A DNA stretch of 64,000 nt from Coriaria nepalensis (Eukaryota; Streptophyta; Magnoliopsida; Cucurbitales; Coriariaceae), in the NCBI GenBank assembly GCA_027186245.1, contig CP114485.1, forward strand, positions 10,010,001-10,074,000. The letters run 5' to 3'. Under the pieces are notes generated by a model. The model was not told where the DNA came from. It saw only the letters and a program-made list of their open reading frames with translations, and did not search any database. The translations under genes were made by a program, and so were the position numbers. Shown here piece by piece: positions 25,100 to 35,344 of the stretch. Each line of letters opens with the position of its first letter. The stretch's first letter is position 1.

Positions 25100-26210
25100 G
25101 AGAAAAAAACCTTAAAAGAAATTGAATGAATCAACAAAAAAATATTAAATGGCCAAAATAGGCTACAAACATGGTCTCCCCCCTTCGACCACTCGACCAC
25201 TTGGCCAACCTATAATAACCATGCCGCCACATTTTCCCTTTATTTCCTAATTCTTCTTGATATTTTCAAAGACTTTCCAACAAGGTAAGAAGACATTTTG
25301 ATTGGACCAAGGGCCTTCCAACAAATATGGAGAAAGAGTTCTATTTGACACATTCAAGGGGGTTTTCAATAAATTCGATGATCAATTAGTAAAGGGAAAG
25401 GTATGTTTGATCAATTCCATAAACATACCACCAAGATAGTCATTTGATTAAATAACAATTTCAATCTTGAAAATGGATTTTTCAACTGCTTCTTTACCTT
25501 ACTTACTAAGATCAAGTAAAGTGGGTCCCACTTATTTTCCTATAAATAGGACCCTTCAACAAGAGCAAAAAGACAACAATCACAACAAAAACACATCCAA
25601 TGCCACTTAACACAACAATTCACTCACAAAGTCATCCAACACGATACAACCAGCTCGATGCTTGTTCACTCGATTCTTCAGTAAATTTATCTATTTTTCA
25701 TTTAAGTCTTTTCAATGTAACTCCTACACTTCATGAATTATTTAGTGCAGTCATTACATTCTGCTCTGTAGGCTCTAGCCTATGTGATGTGTTTGAATGT
25801 TTCTTTAGTGTTCAATTTCTTTTCAACATTCTAGAAGTTGTCATGTACATTTATTAGCTTCTTTACTCAGTAGATTTCATATCGAATAATACTATAACCT
25901 TTTAGCTTTCTATCTCACTTTAATCGCTTTATTAATAGTCGAATTCCTTATCATTTACAAGCTTTCATCTAAATTATCATTTTCATCTTTTGTGTCCGTT
26001 ATCAACTATTTTTTTTAATCTTTTACACCATTTAGAGCTTTATTTAGATTAGTTCCTTCAAAACATTTTTATACTTCCGGCACGCCCGTGCTCCACCACA
26101 TTCTTCAGCATTCCAATGCAATAATCGCGGGACAGGAATAACCCACAATTCTCGTCTGCGGGCTGCCGGCCAACACCGTAGAAATTGATGGCAACAAGTG
26201 CATAAATATT
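25100..26210 (+). mobile_element. Possible solo LTR or LTR-internal junction
   Basis: A TATA-like CCTATAAATAGGAC at about 25539 is followed by an A/C-rich leader. The GC-richer block at 26070-26200 (CCGGCACGCCCGTGCTCCAC) resembles the junction past a 5' LTR of some gypsy elements. No coding domain and no partner LTR were found. Low certainty. Confidence 0.3.
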
Positions 26211-26355
26211 TCAATAGAATAATACTTTTCTTTATAGACTTGCTGAGAAATTAATCCTCGGCAGTATTTGTTCATTTAACTATTATCCTTGTGGTTTTAG
26301 AATTAGTAACATAATTTTGTTGCACCATTTGATTTCAGATTACTAAGCTTTTATA

Positions 26356-28273
26356 ATGAGTAAGGAAAAGGTTCACATCAACATTGAAGTCATTGGCCAT
26401 GTCGACTCTAGCATATCTACAACTACTGGTCACTTAATCTACAAGCTAGAAGGTATTGACCAATTGTGTCATTGACAAATTCGAGAAAGGGACTGCTAAA
26501 ATTAGAGCAGTCAAAATGGGCTGGACTTTTTAGCCCGGTCAGGTTCGATGTTTGGGCTAGGGTTGGCCCGAGTGGGCCCAACTCGACAAGTCCATTTGTG
26601 CTTATTTAAATCCTCTAATTTTTTTTTTAAATTTCTCTTTCATTTGTGTAGGATGGATCATGGAAGTATTTCAAAAAAAAAATGTCCCTATAATTTTTAT
26701 TTTTTTTATTTTACCTCATTTTACGTAATAATTTTTAAATCCTCCACACTCAAATTTAACAATTTATATATTCCTTAATAATATATAATAAAATCTTTAT
26801 TTTGACAAAAATTTATATATTTGTTTATTACATTTTTTTCATTATTTAAAAAAGAAGCAGACCAATGGGCCGGTCCGTTTTGGATCTATCCCCATAAGCT
26901 CGGCCCGGCTCCTTTTTCTCTACTATAGGCCTAGTCTAACCCTAAATAATAAAAAAGTTGGCTAAGACTTGGCTGGACGGCCATTTTGACAGCTCTAACT
27001 GAAATGAGCCAGAGGTTATACAAGTATGCTGGGTGTTGGACAAGCTCAAGGCTTAGCGTGAGCGTGGTATAACCATCAATATTTCCTTATGAAAATTTTA
27101 GACCACTAAGTACTACTTCACTGTCATTGATGCTCCCGAACACATAGATTTCATCAAGAACATGATTACAGGAACATCACAGGCATATTGTGTCGTCCTC
27201 ATCATCGAGTCCACCGTTGGTGATTTTGAAATCGGTATCTCCAAGGATGGTCAGACCCGTGAGCATGCCTTGCTTGCTTTCACCTTAGGCGTGAAGCAGA
27301 TGATTTTCGATTGTAATAAGGTGAGCATTTTACAATTGTAAAATCCTCTATTTATTATATGTCTTGCTTGATATGAATGCTATAAGTTCTGGTCTGTAGA
27401 GGGATGCTACCACCCCCAAATACTCAGAGGCAAGGTATGATGAAATAGTGAAGGAAGTCTCTTCATATCTGAAGAAGGTCGGTTACAACCCCCATAAAGT
27501 TCCATTCGTCCCAATTATAGTTTTGAGGGAGACAACATGATCGAGAGATCAACCAACCTGATTGGTACAATAGTCCCACCCTTCTTGATGCTCTTAACCA
27601 GATAATGAGCCCAAGAGGCCCTCAAACAAGCCCCTCCGTCTCCCACTTCAGGATGTCTATAAAATCAATGGTATTGGAACTGTACCAGTGGGGTGGGTCG
27701 CAACTGGTGTTATCAAACCAGGTATGGTTGTCACTTTTGGCCCAATTGGGTTGACCACTAATGTCAAGTCTGTTGACAGGCACCATGAGGCTCTCTTAGA
27801 GGCTCTTCTCGAAGACAACGCCCAATTCATCGTCAAGAACGTTGCCGCCAAGGATCTCAGGTATGGTTTTGTTACTTCCAACTCCAAGGATGATCTGGCC
27901 AAGGAGGTATCTAACTTCACCTTTTAGGTCATCATCATGAAACACCCTAGTCAAATTAGAAATGGGTATGCTCCAGTGCTGGATTGCCACACCTACCACA
28001 TTGCTGTCAAGTTTGCTGAGATCTTGACCAAGATCGACAGAAGGTCCAGAAAGGAGCTTGAGAAGGAACCCAAGTTCTTGAAGAATGGTGATGCAGGGAT
28101 GGTTAAGAGGATTTCGACTATGCCCATGGTTGTTGAGACTTTCTCAGAGTACCCACCTCTTGGCCATTTTGTTGTTAGGGACATGGGTCAGACCGTTGTT
28201 GTGGGTGCGATAAAGAGTGTTGAAGGATCCATCTGGTGCCAAGGTCACCAACTCTTCTGCTAAGAAGAAGTGA
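26356..28273 (+). pseudogene. eEF1A pseudogene, intron retained, split by a hAT-type insertion
   Basis: Starts at a family-type ATG (26356) and ends with the decayed tail SSAKKK and TGA (28271-28273). The P-loop reads GHVDSSIS where the living gene has GHVDSGKS, so nucleotide binding would be lost. A one-base insertion soon after causes a stop. A 495-bp transposon interrupts it at 26503-26997. The intron in the G4 motif is kept at 27321-27399 with GT and AG intact, but the exon after it starts AGG instead of ATG. Retention of the intron means it arose by DNA duplication rather than by copying from mRNA. The open pieces at 27688-27927 and 27937-28263 are remnants, not genes. Confidence 0.92.
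26503..26997. mobile_element. Non-autonomous hAT-type element inside the eEF1A pseudogene
   Basis: 495 bp with terminal inverted repeats TAGAGCAGTCAAAATGG and, on the other strand at the right end, TAGAGCTGTCAAAATGG. The flanks GCTAAAAT (26495-26502) and ACTGAAAT (26998-27005) are an 8-bp target duplication. The expected eEF1A codons at this point read GCTGAAAT, so each copy has picked up one change. Subterminal GGCCCG-like motifs are typical of hAT elements. It has no transposase and is a deletion derivative. Confidence 0.85.
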
Positions 28274-29470
28274 AGAATTCATGCAGGCCCTCTCTTTATA
28301 TATTATTGCCACTTTTCTCTTGTTCTTACCAGTTTTGTTTTGCGGACGATATCTCTATTTATATTAGCTCTCCCATTATGGGGCCTTTGTTTGTTATTAA
28401 TTCTATCTAGTTTTTCTAGCAATGGGATGAGTTTATGTGTGAGATTGTTGATGAACAAATATTTGATTAATCTTTTCGTTGAATATTTTGTCGGTTTTTA
28501 GATGTAAGAATTTGAATCATTCCGTTCCAAATATTTACCTCGGTGAGATTTGCAAGGTAAATTCCAATGCCAAAATGTTTAAGAGGGGTGTAATTAGATT
28601 CATCAAGAGCAACACTCCGTCCATAGTTGTTTCTATAATCGGGCTTTCTATTATAGAGATTATAAGAATCAAGAGATTTCTGGTCGTCTTCCTTTTTCTT
28701 ATCGTTTTTGTTAGTATCTCTTTTGTTAGTTCTTCTGAATGGGGAAAGAAGAAGCTCCCTCTATGACCCTGTTATTTTTTCATCATTTGACTTGATGAAG
28801 CTAAGGAGCTCATGTCCAGCCGTTGCGTTCAAGTCCGTGGTGGGCAACAAATAGCTATCATTAGGACGTTAGGACAGACATCGTTCAAATTCTTAAAATC
28901 GTGACACCACCTGTGCGACACCAACGAATCCACAAAAAAGGATTATGACTCTCAAGTCTCAAATTTTGAATTCAGAACACATCTGTAGATACACAAACAA
29001 GGATACCATCAAACTTTATCTATTTCGATCACCAAATAAGGCCGCAGAGAGAGCTGCAATGGCATGGGCCAAAAATAAGTATCCACCCGAACTCATGAAG
29101 GACATTTAAGCCGATAAGAAATTTTTGGATATTAAGAAACCAAGGGAGGTGGATGTTCGATATAGTAAGTATTACCTAAATTTAACTACATTTAATTTAT
29201 ATTTTAATAAATTCACTTAGAACTTTATTTTAATGAAATAGTTGGTAGCATATGAATGAATGTTTGTTGTTGATCTGGATTCAATTACAAAATTACCCCA
29301 AACTATTCCCTTAGTAGCAAGAAAGCCTATAGCAATGGTGGACGACCTCTTCACTGCGACGTTGGTTGGGGTATCAAATAATAACCGACAAGTAGATGAC
29401 TCATTGCTTATAAGATATGCATGGAAATTAAAGTTTTGGCTTTTTGTTACTTTCGATAGATAATATTATG
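28274..29470. other. Spacer with unrecognised short frames
   Basis: Begins with the downstream flank of the eEF1A pseudogene. A frame at 28479-28766 ends in a hydrophobic stretch but matches no family I know. The frame at 29260-29463 lies just before the Ulp1-like fragment and could be part of the same element. Confidence 0.4.
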
Positions 29471-29479
29471 TTCTAATAC

Positions 29480-29765
29480 TGACTTCTGAGCTATAGTTAC
29501 ATTATGGGAATGACATAATGGCCTGCAAGCCCCAATTGGAACAATGTGTAGAGTGTGTATATGCCGCTCAACCTTAAAAATATGCATTGGATGGCCTTAG
29601 TTATGAACTTCCACTCATTGACTATATATGTAATGAATTTGACAGTAGATCTTCAGGAGATAAATAAAGTCATTATAATATATGTGGCATTATGTAAAAT
29701 CTTACCACAAATCATGCGTTGTAACATCAAATCATATCGAAAATACAACAGGAAACTCTGACGAA
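29480..29765 (+). pseudogene. Ulp1-like (C48) cysteine protease fragment of transposon type
   Basis: The frame around 29555 reads YMPLNLKNMHWMALVMNF. This is the stretch around the catalytic histidine of Ulp1-like domains carried by plant MULEs (pattern h-P-h-N...HW...hh). The Asp and Cys parts are not preserved. A MULE transposase relic lies 2-4 kb away on the opposite strand, so it may belong to the same broken element or to another. Recognition rests on a short motif. Confidence 0.5.
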
Positions 29766-30039
29766 CTTCGATTTACAGATGGTCAAAGTGATACAAAATT
29801 GATATAAAAAGAGAGGGGGGGGGGGGTTGTGGTGTTTACACTATAAAGTGAATTCAATATGATAGGGTTTTCATTAAAATATATAAATGATGATACGATT
29901 AAGTTGTGTAGGCGTAAGATGGCTTGTGACATATATAGATATATGTGGGACTTGTAGATCATATTTTTTTTCTGTGTAATATATGAATATTGTTTTGCTT
30001 TTGATGTATACTTTTTTTTTCTCACATGCAACAATTTTT

Positions 30040-31450
30040 TAAACTTAAAGTCTAAGGAATGATTTTAGTCCAAAATGGTCAGGCCGAAATCACTTTCTCT
30101 AACCGATTTCGAACAATACGTATATTTTTACATTTTTAAGCTTAAAACTTTAAACTTTACATCAATAACAAAACCTTAAACCTAAACCTAAAAAAGAAAA
30201 AAAAGCATGATTTCCGTCTTACCATTTTTGTCAAAATCACGATTTTGGTCTAAGACAATAAACCTTAAATTAAATGTTAAACAAAAACCCTAAACCTAAA
30301 CCTATAAAAGAAAGAAAAAAAAATCATGATTTCGGTCTGACCATCTCAAACGAAATCCTGATTTTGGTTTGGGACAGTAGGTATATTTGTTTACATTTTT
30401 AAACTTTAGACTTCAAACCTTAAACCTAAACCTCAAAAAGAAAAAAGAAAAAACAATGATTTCAACCTGACCATTTTGGACCGAATAGTCAGGCCGAAAT
30501 CACTATCCTAGACCGAAATCATAATTTTGGTTTAGGACAATATGTATTTTGTAAATTTAAAACCTAACCTTAGACTTGAAACCTTAACTTTGTTAAACAA
30601 AAACCTAAAACCTAGCCTAAAAATGAAAATAAAAAAAAGAAAAGGCAAAAAAGCATGATTTCGGCCTTACCATTTTGGACTGAAATCATGATTTCAGTCT
30701 AAAATGGTCATGCTTAAATCACTGTTGCAAACCAAAATCATGATTACAATTTGGGATAGTAGCTATATTTTTTACATTTTTTAACTTAAAATCTTAGAAT
30801 TCAAACTTAACTTTAAACACTAAATACAAAACTTAAAATTAAACTATAAACATAAACTTAAACTTAGATTTTAAACACAAAACTTAGATTTTAAACCTAA
30901 TACTTTAAAATATAAATATAAACTTAAACGTTAAACTTAGACTTTAAACCTAAACTTAAAACTCTAAATATAAACTTAGAATCTTAGATTTAAAATTAAA
31001 AATCTTAGACTTACAACCTATAATTAAATTAAAATAACCTAAACCTTATAAGAGAAATTAAAAAAAAATAAACAAAGAAGCATGATTTCGGTCCAAAAAT
31101 GGCCAGGCCAAAATCACTATCCCGTATAGTAGGTATACTTTTGCATTTTTAAACTTAAAACCTTAAACGACTTCAAGGCTTAAAGTTATAATTAAATTAA
31201 CTATTAAACAAGAAACCTAAACCTAAACCTAAAAAAAAAAGAAAAAAAAAGCATGATTTTGATGTGACCCATTTGGATTAAAATCATGATTTCAGTCTAA
31301 AATGATGAGCCTAAATCACTGTCCTGATTGAAATCCCAACTTCTATCCTTGATTTCGGTTAAGTACAGTAGGTATGTTTTTATATTTTTAAACCTAAGAC
31401 CTTAGACTTTAAACTTAAATATAAATACCAAAAACAAACCTTAAATTAGA
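30040..31450. repeat. Palindrome-containing repeat array beside the MULE
   Basis: At least six copies of a block with CATGATTTCGGTCTGACCAT and GGTCAGGCCGAAATCACT, alternating with AAACCTAAACCTAAAAAAG and TTTTTAAACTTAAAACC. Spacing is irregular, about 120-430 bp. The best copy (30669-30708) is a 40-base palindrome with one mismatched pair, centred on ATCATGAT. A similar inverted repeat lies at 34186-34241 on the far side of the transposase relic, so the blocks may be MULE terminal or subterminal repeats. Confidence 0.6.
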
Positions 31451-33573
31451 GTTTAACAGTTCTTATTACAATAAAAAAAAACATAATAAATGTAACCATT
31501 TTTACCAAAAGAATTGTTCTTCTTACAATAAACATAATATAACATCATGAAGTGTTTTCAATGGGTGCTGGTGAAACCGAGTTCTGATAAGTCTTCATAT
31601 TATGTCCAAGACTGTCGTAATTACCACACTTTGTTTCCTTGGTATTTGTTCCCCTGTTAAAGATATACGTTTGTTTTTGGGTCTTATACTCTGTTAATGT
31701 ATGATGGGTGGTAGAACCACAATTGACCGAACCATTTCCAGAAAATCCCACTTGCTATCAGTGGTATAGGATAAATTGATTCTATATATGCAGCCCTCCA
31801 ATTTAGAGTGTAGTAGTATGGTAAACACAATGAGTACACACTCACTCATTTAGACTGTGCAACAGCTACGGCATACACACACAAATATTTATCCAAGTCA
31901 AATACCCTACATGTACAACTCTTTGCCTTAAGTTGACAAAAACACTAGTATTTCCTTATGTCACTTCATATGTATGACCATCCGCACTCTCAGCCTTCAT
32001 TGTCAATGATTCATCATATCTTTTTTTTAGCATTCCACTACCTTAGGAGTGCACCGATCGATATGCTAGGTGGCTTCATTTCTTCAAGCATTGAACCAAG
32101 TCATCATTATCTTCCTAATACTACCGAGTAAGGTACGATTAGATATTCACGTGCATCCTTCAATGCAATGTTGTGTAATTTAGAATTATTATTTGTCCTC
32201 TTATTATATATGGAAATGAGCTATTGACTAATGTTCGACACCAATATATCTTCCAGATACGTTGCCACACCAGGATGTGATGCTATGATCTCATCAAAAT
32301 ATTTTTTGAATTCCTGTAACCTATATGCTTTATCTTCCATCTTGAATAGAGAGACCATTCCACCACTCTTGAATCTCGACTTGATATTTTACATGATATC
32401 TCAAATTCATATACCATATTTTGAATTCAGGTAAATATTTTGTATAATATTTTTGATACTCTGTGATCGATCAGAAACAAACACTAAATTGGGGGGCATC
32501 AGATATCTTTTCTCAAAGCCAAGTCAACAACCAAGTCCAAAATGCCTCATTCTCCAAGTCAACTATAGCCAATGCTATCGGATAGAGTTGATGGTTACCA
32601 TCATGTGTAGTTGTGGTTAGAAGTGTGCTCTTATATTTACACTTCAAAAAGGTCATATCGATACGAATAACCTTTCGCATCAATTTAAACCTCGTAATGG
32701 ATGCCATAAATGTTATGATATAATAAAGAAATCTCATTCTCTATCCATCAAAAGTACAAATATAGTGTCCGGATTTACCACTTTCATTACTGCAGGTTAA
32801 CATAGAAACCTTGCATACTCTTCTCAGCTATACCCCAAATTAAATCGCGTGTAATAGACCTTACTTTCCATACCTTCTAGTAAGTAATGTTTAGCTAGAG
32901 ATCATTACGAGATAAATCTTTAATCATTTTCGGGTTAAGACCCTCATTCCTCCCACTAAAACTATTTATCAAATATGTTCACCAGTGCAAATTCTTGCCA
33001 AGGTTTGTCATACAAATAGTTGAAGTTACATTTGTGGTGATCCTTATAAGTCTGAATTTGGAAAAATGAACATTCTTTCTTTTTCCTAACACGAAGCATC
33101 CCCTTACAATTTTGGTATACACAACTGAAAACATATGTAGTCATACTTCTTCACTTTGAATTTAAAATTCCGTCGGATAGCATGCATATGTAAACTCTTT
33201 TAAGCTCCTTTTTCAACTCAAAGAATTGAGTGCAATAAAACTGATCTCCGCTTGATTAGGAAGAATCAATTACGAGTGGATTGCTTCCAATGCCAAAAAC
33301 ATCACTACTCGACCCTCTAGGCCTGAGTAGCAATAGGAAGAATATTCGCATACTCATCATCACACTCGTCTTCAATTTCATTTTCTAGTTGTGATAAATC
33401 AGGTATTAGATCTGGATTCTCTCGAGCAGATAAAGAATCAGGTATATTAGAGGTAAGTACTACTCCATCAAAGTTATTATCCTTGATTAAACAATTACCA
33501 CATTCTACCACATTCTACCTCATTCTCCTCTACATCCTTCGCCTCATCCTCCATCTCATCCTCATTCTTTTCA

Positions 33574-33620
33574 TCAACCTCAACCTCAACCTCAACCTCA
33601 ACCTCAACCTCAACCTCAAC
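33574..33620. repeat. Hexanucleotide microsatellite (CAACCT)n
   Basis: About eight perfect units. Read on the minus strand it encodes alternating Val-Glu inside the MULE relic. Confidence 0.9.
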
Positions 33621-34185
33621 AATATTTCCCTTAACATTCAGACCATCATTTAGATATACAACCCCACCATTATCATAACTCATATAATTTTTATTTTGAT
33701 CATTACCAACATCGTGTACTTGGCGTCACTTTGGAATATGAATACCACTTCTCCCCTTTAGAATCAATGTCATATGCAGTGCAGATGGATTTGCTAGTAA
33801 ACAAGTACATACTAAAAATGGCTTCACATCTGCATCATTTTCTATATATATTGGATGAGTGATCGAGACAACAGCGGCTTGTATGCTATTATCATACCAA
33901 ATTCATTATAGTCAATGCGGATAGTATTGTACACAACCTCTAAGAGCTCAGTAAAACTAATGCTTATTTCAACCACAACACCCTTCCATTCTTGTAAGCC
34001 TTTTGGAACAAAAGATTTTGATGATTTTGAGGTGTTATTTCATTCTTCAATCGAAGAATATGGCTCTAAATACAGATGACGATATTCATGAAAAATCAAT
34101 AATTTATCACCTATAATTTTGATTAAAAAAAATCTGAAATGACAAATTAAAATTGGTCTTAAATCATGTACCAAGATTTCGAACC

Positions 34186-34241
34186 AGGTTTAATTGAACG
34201 AAATGTTGGACCAGAATCATGATTTCGGTTCAATTAAACCT
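34186..34241. repeat. Inverted repeat, 19-20 bp arms
   Basis: Left arm AGGTTTAATTGAACGAAAT (34186-34204) and right arm ATTTCGGTTCAATTAAACCT (34222-34241) pair apart from a single extra base. The right arm is preceded by CATGATTTC, the core also seen in the 30-31.4 kb array. Confidence 0.75.
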
Positions 34242-34261
34242 GTCAGAAATCATGTCTAGAT

Positions 34262-35344
34262 ATCTGCTATCTTCATCGAATCCATTGAAGATGAGCCGAA
34301 ATAAACAAAATTTGAAGAACAAATGTATACCCATTACATGAAAAGTGAAAATGTGTAGAAAAAGAAAACAGTACCAAAGTATAGGTACAATGTTTCTCCT
34401 TTTGCACTTTTATCAAATTACAAATCCTTCTTCTCTGATGAAGATCGAGCAAAAGTCACACAATGGGAGCAAATGCGGCCATTATTTTTTGTTGTGGCAA
34501 TTGTAAGTCGGCCATTATTTTTTGTTGCGGTAGGTTGTCATTTTTATGGAAAGAAAAGGAAGGTAAGAAAGCGGAAGTGGAAGATAAGAGGGTATAGATG
34601 TAATTTTATTTTTTATAAATAAAAAATAAAAAATAACGAAATAAAAATATAGTTATTCGACTAAATATTTTTGACAGAAAGTCAAATAACTAAATATCCC
34701 ATAAAATAATCAACCAAATGAAGACCATTATATTATATGTTTGATTGTTATAATATGCTTTGTAAAAAACAAAAATTATATTCAAAGGCTACCTATCAAT
34801 AGTGCCATGGAGTTGTATTGCCTTCGTTTATGTATCTTTTACAGGCTAGCTACAACTCAAGATAAATGAACGTTGCTTGTATATTTGTTTCTTGATTTAA
34901 CCTATCTTTCTTGTTTGATTCCTTCTATTAAATTAAATTTAGAGAGCTTCTTCTAGGTTGTTTAATGGAAAAAGTTTAAGTAAAGAGCTTATCTTACTTA
35001 ACGAACAAATAAGGAACGATCGAGATAATTGAGCTTTCGATTATTTTAGGGTTATTAAATTTAGAAAGAGAATGAAAGATACTTTTAATTAATTGATTAG
35101 ATTTTATATTTAGTGGTGGAGAATGATTCCTTGACCAGCCTTCTTCATTAATTTTAATTTTTTAATTTTTAATTTCGTTTTAAATTTTAGTTGTTTGATT
35201 TTCTTTTCTCCATTTACTTATCTGTCTAATCCAAATCCTCCAAATTTCGAGTCATCTTTTTAGTGTTTATTTAATTAGGGTTAGTAAGGTTTTTGAATTT
35301 AATTTTAATTAGGTCAATTTAGTTGAGTTGAAACTTTTAAAGCT
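34262..35344. other. AT-rich spacer between MULE and gypsy relics
   Basis: No gene recognised. A 5' LTR for the downstream gypsy element would be expected here but I see no copy of its 3' LTR. Confidence 0.5.

Larger units (their letters stand above)
31540..34260 (-). mobile_element. Decayed Mutator-like (MULE) transposon
   Basis: Read on the minus strand from right to left. The N-terminal module is at 33880-34010 (SFTELLEVVYNTIRIDYNEF), followed by ENDADVKPFLV at about 33830. Next is an acidic VEVEVE tract encoded by an AACCTC-type microsatellite (33574-33620). A zinc-binding DNA-binding region is at about 33050-33150 (CVYQNCKGMLRVRKKKECSF, then HHKC). The transposase core is at 32513-32737 (KCKYKSTLLTTTTHDGNHQL, then YPIALAIVDLENEAFW), followed by SDRSQSI at about 32460. 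A zinc knuckle CGNYDSLGHNMKTYQNS lies at about 31580-31640. Many stops mean it is inactive. Confidence 0.8.

Noticed and set aside
27688..28263. Open frames that could be annotated as eEF1A genes
   Set aside because: They are fragments of one pseudogene with a lost P-loop, frameshifts, stops and a transposon insertion.
28479..28766. Frame with a C-terminal hydrophobic stretch as a small membrane protein
   Set aside because: No family match, no gene structure, and it lies in transposon-rich DNA downstream of a pseudogene.
33495..33683. Acidic VEVEVE protein as a stand-alone gene
   Set aside because: It is a hexanucleotide microsatellite inside the MULE relic, flanked by stops.
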